Positions 6,428-11,289 of a stretch of DNA of 11,289 bases are shown here, in pieces. The stretch is from the NCBI GenBank assembly GCA_913050205.1, contig CAJXAU010000025.1, positions 1-11,289 of the forward strand. The letters are read 5' to 3'. The translations under genes and the position numbers were made by a program. This DNA is from an uncultured Verrucomicrobiota bacterium (GTDB lineage: Bacteria; Verrucomicrobiota; Verrucomicrobiia; Limisphaerales; UBA1096). The notes under the pieces are model-generated. The model searched no databases. It was not told the origin of the DNA and saw only the letters and a program-made list of their open reading frames with translations. Numbering within the stretch: the stretch's first letter is position 1; the number at the start of each line of letters is the position of its first letter.

Positions 6428-7801
6428 TTAATTCATGTAGTCGCGCGGGTCGGCGACGTGCCCGGCGAGGGCGCTGGCGGCAACCGTGGCCGGGCTGGCC
6501 AGATAGACCTCGCTCTCCTTGCTGCCCATTCTGCCGGGGAAATTTCGGTTGGTGGCGCTGATGCATTTCATGCCGCCCTCGTTCATGCGGCCGAAGGTAT
6601 CGACCGGCCCGCCGAGGCAGGCGGAGCAGCCGGCGTTTTCAGTCATGCGCACGCCGGCGTCGGTGAGGATGTTCCAGACCGATTTGCCGTCCCACTCGGT
6701 GGTCTGCAGGTCGTTGACGATCTCCGGGGTGGCCGGCACGCCAAAGGTGTCGATACGCACCTCCTGTCCACGAACCACCTCGGCAAAGGCGAGGAAGTCG
6801 CTCGTCTTGCCGCCGGTGCAGGAGCCGATGTAGGCGCGGTCGAGTTTCATGTCGGTCATCTCGCGGGCGAGCTTGCGGTTACCCGGGTCGGGATGACAGG
6901 CGACGGTTGGCTCGAGTGCGCCGAGGTCGATGGTCGAATCATAAAAGAACGTCTCGTTTTCGTCGCGCTCAACCGGCTCAAAGTCACTCTTGGTGCCGTT
7001 TAGCTTCGTGCGTTCATCGACGAGCGCCTTGGTTTTTTCGTCGTACTCAAAGATGCCATTTTTGCCGCCGGCCTCGATGGCCATGTTGGCCACGGTCATG
7101 CGGTCGTCCATCGCGAGGCTGGACGCGCCCGGGCCGTCGAACTGCATCGCGCGGTAGGTCGCGCCGTCGAAACCAATCTCGCCGATCACATGCAGGATGA
7201 TGTCCTTGGCCATGACACCCGGCTGCATTTCGCCCTCGAGGCGGAAGTGCATTGTCTCGGGCACCTTGATCAACAGTTTGCCGGTACCCATCACGAAGCC
7301 GGCGTCGGTGTTGCCGATGCCGGTGGCGAACTGGTTGAACGCCCCGGCCATGCAGGTGTGCGAGTCGGTGCCGAACAAAATTTCGCCGGGCCGCAGGTGG
7401 CCCTTTTGCGGCAGGGCCGCGTGGCAGACACCGGCGTAGCGCGAGCCGTACTGGCGCTTGAGCAGGCCCTGCGAGGCATCGAACTGCCACTTGCCATCCT
7501 CGTCGTCGATGACGTCGTAGAAGTACGGCAGCTCCTGTTCCTTGGCAAAATCCCGCAGGATGTCCACGTTTCGGTTGGACAACGAGTCGGAGGTGAAAAT
7601 GTAGTGGTCGGGGATGATCACGATTTTTTTCGCATCCCAAACCTTGGCGTCCTCGCCGAACTCGCGCTTGAATACCCCGATTGTGCCGGGACCGCAGACG
7701 TCGTGCGTCATCAACGTGTCCACGTTTACCCAGACATTCTCGCCGGCGGTCACCTCACTTTTGCCCGCTGCCCGGGCCAATATTTTTTCAGTCAGCGTCA
7801 T
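6428..7801 (-). CDS. leuC: 3-isopropylmalate dehydratase large subunit (LeuC, aconitase family)
   Basis: This 457-residue [4Fe-4S] lyase of the aconitase superfamily should isomerise 2- to 3-isopropylmalate in leucine synthesis, together with a small subunit (LeuD). The three cluster ligands are visible: Cys328 in GSCTGGKTSD, and Cys392 and Cys395 in GCSACLGG. GTDSHTC and GIGNTDAGFVMGTGKL match the family's substrate/active-site region, and the C-terminus ends in SATNRNFPGRMGS...YLASPATVAASALAGHVADP, typical of LeuC. The ATG at 7801 (MTLTEKIL) is chosen over an in-frame start at 7828, since family members begin this way. No leuD adjoins it: upstream is a dihydrouridine synthase and downstream are repeats and the HNH gene. 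A homoaconitase-like role is the main alternative, because type-2 LeuC and homoaconitase are hard to separate by eye. Confidence 0.93.
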   Translation of the reverse strand: MTLTEKILARAAGKSEVTAGENVWVNVDTLMTHDVCGPGTIGVFKREFGEDAKVWDAKKIVIIPDHYIFTSDSLSNRNVDILRDFAKEQELPYFYDVIDDEDGKWQFDASQGLLKRQYGSRYAGVCHAALPQKGHLRPGEILFGTDSHTCMAGAFNQFATGIGNTDAGFVMGTGKLLIKVPETMHFRLEGEMQPGVMAKDIILHVIGEIGFDGATYRAMQFDGPGASSLAMDDRMTVANMAIEAGGKNGIFEYDEKTKALVDERTKLNGTKSDFEPVERDENETFFYDSTIDLGALEPTVACHPDPGNRKLAREMTDMKLDRAYIGSCTGGKTSDFLAFAEVVRGQEVRIDTFGVPATPEIVNDLQTTEWDGKSVWNILTDAGVRMTENAGCSACLGGPVDTFGRMNEGGMKCISATNRNFPGRMGSKESEVYLASPATVAASALAGHVADPRDYMN

Positions 7802-7813
7802 TACAGCCGGGAC

Positions 7814-7842
7814 AATGTACCGGCGCAAAACCGCTCACGCAA
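7814..7842 (-). promoter_or_regulatory. Possible leuC promoter
   Basis: On the minus strand TTGCGT (complement of 7837-7842) and TACATT (complement of 7814-7819) are 17 bases apart, ending 12 bases before the leuC ATG. The -35 match is weak (TTG only), and leuC could equally be read from the upstream dus gene 58 bases away. Confidence 0.3.
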
Positions 7843-7859
7843 GGAAGCGCTGGGTCGGA

Positions 7860-8918
7860 TCAGGTGTGAATGCCGGCTACGACGTCGCGGCTTTGCAGTT
7901 CAGGGGAGTGCGGTTCGAGCGGCATCGGCTCGTTGTGGTCGAGGTGTTCCCGGCAAATCGAGAAAAAGTCGGCCTTGGTCTGGGCGCGGCGGATGTTGTG
8001 CAAAAAACGCCCCTCCGGATCGACGCCAAGCCCGAAATAATTCATGTACTTTTTCATCTTCTGCACCTGGCTGCGTTCGATGTAATTCTCCGGTGCAGTC
8101 ATTTCGAACAAGTCGGTCACGTAGTCGAGCACCTCGCGTCCGCTTGGCCAAGCGGGCGTTTCGCCTTGGAGATGCTGGCGGATCTGCGTGAACAGCCAAG
8201 GGTTGCGGATGATGCCACGCCCGATCATCAGGCCAAGCGCGCCGGTCTCGGCGAGTACCGACTCCGCCTTGGCTGCGGAATAGACATTGCCGTTGGCCAA
8301 CACCGGGCAGCCGGCCTCCGCGACGGCGCGTGCGATGAAGTCGTAATGCACGGCGCTGCGGTACATCTCCTTCACCGTGCGCCCATGGACGGTGAGCAGG
8401 TCGAGGTCGTGCTTGGCAAAGATCGGGAGCAACTCGTCGAATATCGCCGGATCGTCAAATCCGATCCGTGTCTTGACGGTGAACCGTGTCTCCACCGCCT
8501 CGCGCAACGCGCCGAGGATGCGGTCGACACGCTCCGGTTCGCGCAGCAGGCCGCCGCCGGCACATTTCTTATAGACGACCGGCGCGGGACAGCCGAGGTT
8601 GAGATCGACTGCGGCGATGGGGTGCTGCTGCAATTCGCGCGCCGTGCGCACGAGGTCGGGGATGCTGTTGCCGATCATCTGCGCGACGACCGGCCGGCCG
8701 GTGGGGTTCTCGGTGATCGAGCGCAGGATCGGTTTTTCCAGCCGCGAAGCGGCATGCACGCGAAAATACTCGGTGTAGTAAACGTCTGCGCCGCCGCGGC
8801 TGCGGATCACCTTCCAGAACGGCAGGTCGGTGACGTCCTGCATCGGGGCCAGCGCCAGCACCGGCTCGTCCCGCTGCAGTAGGGCGTCAAACTGTTTAAC
8901 CTGTTCAGAGAGCGACAT
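7860..8918 (-). CDS. dus: tRNA-dihydrouridine synthase (Dus family)
   Basis: This 352-residue FMN/NADPH-dependent enzyme reduces particular uridines of tRNA to dihydrouridine. The TIM-barrel signatures are in order: LAPMQDVTD (residues 22-30), VVAQMIGN (77-84), DLNLGCPAP with catalytic Cys110, TVKTRIG (147-153), TVHGRT (176-181), LANGNVYS (207-214) and MIGRGIIRNPWLF (231-243), then the helical tRNA-binding domain. The TEYFRVH segment near residue 50 looks more DusC-like than DusB-like, so the target position is left open. The start is set at ATG 8918 (MSLSEQVKQF): an in-frame start at 9026 would add 36 residues translated from intergenic repeats (LGQG, ALGQA) with no family homology. Residues ~256-259 (AWPS) are encoded by a palindromic repeat. 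leuC follows after 58 bases and may be co-transcribed. Confidence 0.95.
   Translation of the reverse strand: MSLSEQVKQFDALLQRDEPVLALAPMQDVTDLPFWKVIRSRGGADVYYTEYFRVHAASRLEKPILRSITENPTGRPVVAQMIGNSIPDLVRTARELQQHPIAAVDLNLGCPAPVVYKKCAGGGLLREPERVDRILGALREAVETRFTVKTRIGFDDPAIFDELLPIFAKHDLDLLTVHGRTVKEMYRSAVHYDFIARAVAEAGCPVLANGNVYSAAKAESVLAETGALGLMIGRGIIRNPWLFTQIRQHLQGETPAWPSGREVLDYVTDLFEMTAPENYIERSQVQKMKKYMNYFGLGVDPEGRFLHNIRRAQTKADFFSICREHLDHNEPMPLEPHSPELQSRDVVAGIHT
8140..8155. repeat. Perfect 16-base palindrome inside dus
   Basis: CCGCTTGGCCAAGCGG is identical to the copy at 1887-1902 but lies inside the dus coding sequence, where it is read as AWPS in a variable loop between the barrel and the C-terminal helical domain. 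Confidence 0.9.
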
Positions 8919-8936
8919 CGCGCTTGCGGTTTCTCC

Positions 8937-8959
8937 CGCTTGGCCAAGCGCTTGGCAAC
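8937..8959. repeat. Tandem palindrome pair in the dus/GGT divergent region
   Basis: CGCTTGGCCAAG is followed at a 12-base period by CGCTTGGCAAC, the second copy being decayed. The pair begins 19 bases upstream of the dus ATG. Confidence 0.85.
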
Positions 8960-8978
8960 ACCAAAACGGCGGCGGCTT

Positions 8979-8992
8979 GCCTTGGCCAAGCG
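8979..8992. repeat. CTTGGCCAAG palindrome copy
   Basis: GCCTTGGCCAAGCG contains the exact 10-base core with one altered flank base. It lies in the divergent intergenic region, 26 bases before the first possible start of the GGT-family gene. Confidence 0.85.
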
Positions 8993-9018
8993 AATGTGCC
9001 GACAATGCCGGCGAAGCC

Positions 9019-10779
9019 ATGCGCAAACCAAACAGTCATTCAATCCGCCGGGCGGACGGTCGTTACCGCCGCTTGGCCAAGCGCTTGGCCAAGCTGTTTC
9101 TCCTACCAGTCATGGCCAGTTCTCAACTCCTCGGCGCCGGTTACGACCGGCCGTACGGTGATCCCAAGCTCAGCCGCTCGGTGGTGATGGCGCCCAATGG
9201 AATGGTTGCCACCAGCCACACGCTCGCCGCCGAGGCCGGGGTGGATATTCTCAAGCGGGGCGGCAATGCGATCGACGCCGCCATCGCAGCCAACGCCGTG
9301 CTCGGCGTGGTGGAACCAATGAGCTGCGGCATCGGCGGCGACTTGTTCGCCATCGTGTGGGATGCGAAGTCGAAAAAACTCTACGGCCTCAACGCCAGTG
9401 GCCGCTCGCCACTGGGCATTTCGCGGGAGCTGATCCGCAAACGCGGGCACGACCGCATTCCGCTTAAGGGGCCACTTAGCTGGTCGGTGCCGGGTTGCGT
9501 CGATGGCTGGCAGGTACTGCACGACCGTTTCGGAAAACTGCCGATGTCCAAGACGCTTGCGCCGGCGGTGCGCTACGCGCGGGACGGTTTTCCGGTCACA
9601 CAAATCATCGCCGGTTACTGGAGCGGCAGCGAAGGGATTCTGGGCGAAACCAAGACTGCCAGTCGGGCGTTCCTCAAGGATGGCAAGGCACCGAAGGAGG
9701 GCGAGCGGATGACCAACCGTGACTTGGCCAAGGTTTATCGCGCGATCGGCAGGGAGGGGGCGAAGGCGTTTTACGAGGGCTGGATCGCCGAGGAGATGGT
9801 CCGCTACAGCGAATCGGTTGGCGGCCTGATCACGATGGAGGATCTCAGACGCCACACCTCGGAGTGGATCGAGCCGGTCAGCACCAACTACCGCGGCCAT
9901 GAAATCTGGGAGCTGCCGCCACCCGGGCAGGGCATCGCCGCGCTGCAGATTTTGAACATCTTCGAGCCGCACGACATCGCCGCGATGGGACACAACTCGG
10001 CCGACTACATTCACCTGTTCGCCGAGGCCAAGAAACTGGCGTTTGCCGACCGGGCCAAATTTTACGCCGACCCGCAGGTGGAGAAAAACCTGCCGATCGC
10101 GGAGCTGATCTCGAAGCCGTACGCCGCACGGCAGGCCAAACGCATAGACATGGCCAAGGCCGCGCAGCGTGTGCCGGCCGGCGATCCGCAGCTCAAGCAC
10201 GGCGACACGATTTACCTCACCGCAGTGGACAAGGATCGCAACGTGGTGTCGCTCATCCAGAGCACGTACTACGGCTTCGGCTCCGGCCATGTACCGGGCA
10301 ACGTCGGCTTTACCATGCAAAACCGGGGCACGCTGTTCGCGATGGATGACAAGCACCACAACCGGCTCGAGCCGTTCAAGCGGCCGTTCCACACGATCAT
10401 TCCCGCGATGGTCACCAAGGACGGCAAACCGGTGCTGTCGTTTGGCGTGATGGGCGGTGACATGCAGCCGCAGGGCCACGCGCAGGTGCTGGTCAACATG
10501 ATCGACCACGGCATGAACGTGCAGGAGGCCACCGACGCCGCGCGCGTGCGCCACGACGGCTCCGACACGCCCACCGGCGACGTGATGACTGACGGTGGGC
10601 GGTTGATCGTCGAGAGTGGTGTCAGCGACGAGGTCGTTGCCGAGTTGAAAAAACGCGGCCACAACGTCAGTCGCGGCGGCGCGGGCGGTGGTTATCAGGC
10701 CATCCGCATCGACCACGAGACCGGTCTGCTCCACGGCGGCTCCGAGGCGCGCAAGGATGGCGCGGCGATTGGCTACTGA
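9019..10779 (+). CDS. ggt: Gamma-glutamyltransferase-family Ntn hydrolase (GGT/YwrD/HpxW-like)
   Basis: This 586-residue proenzyme (from ATG 9019) belongs to the GGT family. Such proteins self-cleave before a Thr that becomes the nucleophile of the small subunit, then hydrolyse or transfer gamma-glutamyl or related amides. Family signatures include MVATSHTLAAEAG, GGNAIDAAIAANAVLGVVEPMSCGIGGD, NASGRSPLG, PGCVDGW and ELPPPGQG. The junction is HGD-Thr397-IYLTAVD, and Gly479-Gly480 of VMGGDMQPQGH match the oxyanion-hole glycines of E. coli GGT (Gly483-Gly484). The junction differs from the classical TTHYS, and with NASGRSP it resembles YwrD- or oxamate-amidohydrolase-like members, so glutathione may not be the substrate. 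The N-terminus RRLAKRLAKLFLLPVMASSQLLGAG looks like a signal peptide, suggesting a periplasmic enzyme; its basic region is encoded by two palindromic repeats. ATG 9112 is a possible shorter start that would drop it. Confidence 0.9.
   Translation: MRKPNSHSIRRADGRYRRLAKRLAKLFLLPVMASSQLLGAGYDRPYGDPKLSRSVVMAPNGMVATSHTLAAEAGVDILKRGGNAIDAAIAANAVLGVVEPMSCGIGGDLFAIVWDAKSKKLYGLNASGRSPLGISRELIRKRGHDRIPLKGPLSWSVPGCVDGWQVLHDRFGKLPMSKTLAPAVRYARDGFPVTQIIAGYWSGSEGILGETKTASRAFLKDGKAPKEGERMTNRDLAKVYRAIGREGAKAFYEGWIAEEMVRYSESVGGLITMEDLRRHTSEWIEPVSTNYRGHEIWELPPPGQGIAALQILNIFEPHDIAAMGHNSADYIHLFAEAKKLAFADRAKFYADPQVEKNLPIAELISKPYAARQAKRIDMAKAAQRVPAGDPQLKHGDTIYLTAVDKDRNVVSLIQSTYYGFGSGHVPGNVGFTMQNRGTLFAMDDKHHNRLEPFKRPFHTIIPAMVTKDGKPVLSFGVMGGDMQPQGHAQVLVNMIDHGMNVQEATDAARVRHDGSDTPTGDVMTDGGRLIVESGVSDEVVAELKKRGHNVSRGGAGGGYQAIRIDHETGLLHGGSEARKDGAAIGY
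9069..9094. repeat. Two tandem perfect palindromes at the GGT gene start
   Basis: CCGCTTGGCCAAG and CGCTTGGCCAAGC lie head to tail at a 12-base period, both with exact cores. They are either the start of the GGT-family coding sequence (read as RRLAKRLAK) or its leader, depending on whether ATG 9019 or ATG 9112 is used. Confidence 0.9.
9723..9732. repeat. CTTGGCCAAG core inside the GGT-family gene
   Basis: This exact 10-base core lacks the usual CG flanks and encodes DLAKVYRAIG, a plausible native GGT-family segment. It may therefore be a chance match rather than an inserted repeat. Confidence 0.45.
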
Positions 10780-10793
10780 GCCACCCGCGTGTA

Positions 10794-10806
10794 CGCTTGG
10801 CCCACG
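10794..10806. repeat. Decayed palindrome copy before rfaE2
   Basis: CGCTTGGCCCACG keeps the left half of the palindrome and abuts the ATG at 10807. An upstream in-frame start at 10789 would translate it as AWPT. Confidence 0.55.
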
Positions 10807-11289
10807 ATGAGTGCGCGCGAAAAAATCCTGTCGCTCGAGCAACTACCCGTCTGGCGTGATCAACTCCGCGAGGACGGCAAACGGCTGGTGGTGACCAACG
10901 GTTGTTTTGACCTGCTCCATGCCGGGCATGTGACCTACCTCGAGCAGGCGGCGGCGCATGGTGACGTGCTGCTGGTTGGCTGCAACGGCGACCAGTCGGT
11001 GCGCGAACTCAAGGGGCCAAGCCGGCCGCTCAACGCCGAGGCCGACCGTGCGCTCGTGCTGGCTGCGCTCGCCTCGGTCGGGGCTGTGGCCATTTTTCCT
11101 GAAAAACGAGCAGTGAATTTTCTGCGCTTGGCCAAGCCGGATGTCTACGTGAAGGGCGGCGACTACACGCCGGAGACGCTGGTAGCCGACGAGCGCGAGG
11201 CGGTGGAATCTGCCGGTGGGGAGATTGCGATCATCCCGTTCGTGCCGGGCAAATCGACCACCTCGATCATCGAGCGGATGAACGACTGA
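10807..11289 (+). CDS. rfaE2: D-glycero-beta-D-manno-heptose 1-phosphate adenylyltransferase (RfaE domain II, stand-alone)
   Basis: This 160-residue nucleotidyltransferase transfers AMP from ATP to heptose 1-phosphate, producing the ADP-heptose precursor of the LPS inner core. TNGCFDLLHAGH carries the HxGH catalytic motif at His38-His41, followed by GCNGDQSVRELKG, RPLN (73-76), the diagnostic KPDVYVKGGDYTPE (110-123) and GKSTTSII (148-155). It matches the C-terminal domain of E. coli HldE and is a separate protein here, so a separate heptokinase should exist elsewhere. ATG 10807 (MSAREKIL) is chosen because the alternative at 10789 would begin with repeat-encoded sequence. It lies 27 bases after the GGT-family stop codon, so co-transcription is likely. 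TGA is the last codon of the window. Residues 107-111 (RLAKP) overlap a palindrome copy. Confidence 0.95.
   Translation: MSAREKILSLEQLPVWRDQLREDGKRLVVTNGCFDLLHAGHVTYLEQAAAHGDVLLVGCNGDQSVRELKGPSRPLNAEADRALVLAALASVGAVAIFPEKRAVNFLRLAKPDVYVKGGDYTPETLVADEREAVESAGGEIAIIPFVPGKSTTSIIERMND
11124..11140. repeat. CTTGGCCAAG palindrome copy inside rfaE2
   Basis: GCGCTTGGCCAAGCCGG contains the exact core and is read in frame as RLAKP, just before the conserved PDVYVKGGD motif. Related enzymes tolerate similar residues here, so it could be a native sequence that happens to match. Confidence 0.6.

Noticed and set aside
8290..8302. GTTGGCCAAC inside dus as another palindrome copy
   Set aside because: It encodes the conserved LANGN motif of Dus enzymes and differs from the core at both outer positions, so it is explained by protein conservation.
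7190..8882. Long plus-strand open frames opposite leuC and dus
   Set aside because: Both minus-strand genes have complete, ordered active-site motifs. The plus-strand frames have none.
8919..9026. A 36-residue N-terminal extension of dus
   Set aside because: It is translated intergenic repeat sequence (LGQG, ALGQA) with no Dus homology, and MSLSEQVKQF at 8918 is a natural family start.
1817..9094. Palindromes as a CRISPR array or as intrinsic terminators
   Set aside because: There are no regular unique spacers, and none of the copies is followed by a T-run. They also lie within genes and before starts.
9103..10842. A 579-codon open frame antisense to the GGT-family gene
   Set aside because: The opposite strand carries unmistakable GGT motifs. 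This frame has no recognisable domain and arises from GC-rich third positions.

Overview
The window looks like ordinary chromosome from a Gram-negative bacterium of moderately high GC. Tandem RND efflux permeases and an ADP-heptose (LPS core) enzyme imply an outer membrane. Weak or absent Shine-Dalgarno sequences, a solitary RelE-like protein, a stand-alone HNH protein and a hairpin-rich intergenic repeat fit the PVC group (Verrucomicrobiota and relatives). That placement is inference from overall impression; there is no 16S or other marker here.

Layout. 1-5053 (+): the 3' part of one RND-family efflux permease, then a complete 1047-residue paralogue, separated by about 100 bases. 5103-5220 (+): a plausible sigma70-type promoter and a tRNA-Glu(CUC) gene with encoded CCA. 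5246-5614 (+): a RelE/ParE-like toxin-fold protein with no visible antitoxin, converging on 5637-6254 (-), an HNH-endonuclease-fold protein. 6255-6427: an intergenic region holding a REP-like pair of hairpins bracketed by two copies of the window's short palindrome. 6428-7801 (-): LeuC-type isopropylmalate dehydratase large subunit. 7860-8918 (-): tRNA-dihydrouridine synthase. 8919-9018 (or 9111): a divergent, repeat-packed intergenic region. 9019-10779 (+): gamma-glutamyltransferase-family Ntn hydrolase. 10807-11289 (+): stand-alone heptose-1-phosphate adenylyltransferase, complete and ending at the window edge.

The most striking signal is not a gene. A short palindrome with core CTTGGCCAAG (extended form CCGCTTGGCCAAGCGG) occurs 13 times exactly, plus about seven near-copies, in 11.3 kb; roughly 0.01 exact copies would be expected from 4^10. 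Copies lie in almost every intergenic gap, abut or form gene ends, occur in tandem with 12- or 13-base periods, and are translated inside several genes in all three frames, as (R)LAK(R), LGQA and AWPS. In the second RND gene three tandem 13-base units (39 bases, so frame-neutral) are read successively in all three frames. The family resembles cyanobacterial HIP1 or DNA-uptake sequences in density and in tolerance within genes, but I do not recognise it as a named element.

The genes do not form one pathway. The RND pair is probably the end of a tripartite efflux operon. dus and leuC may be co-transcribed, as may the GGT-family gene and the heptose adenylyltransferase. The rest is housekeeping.
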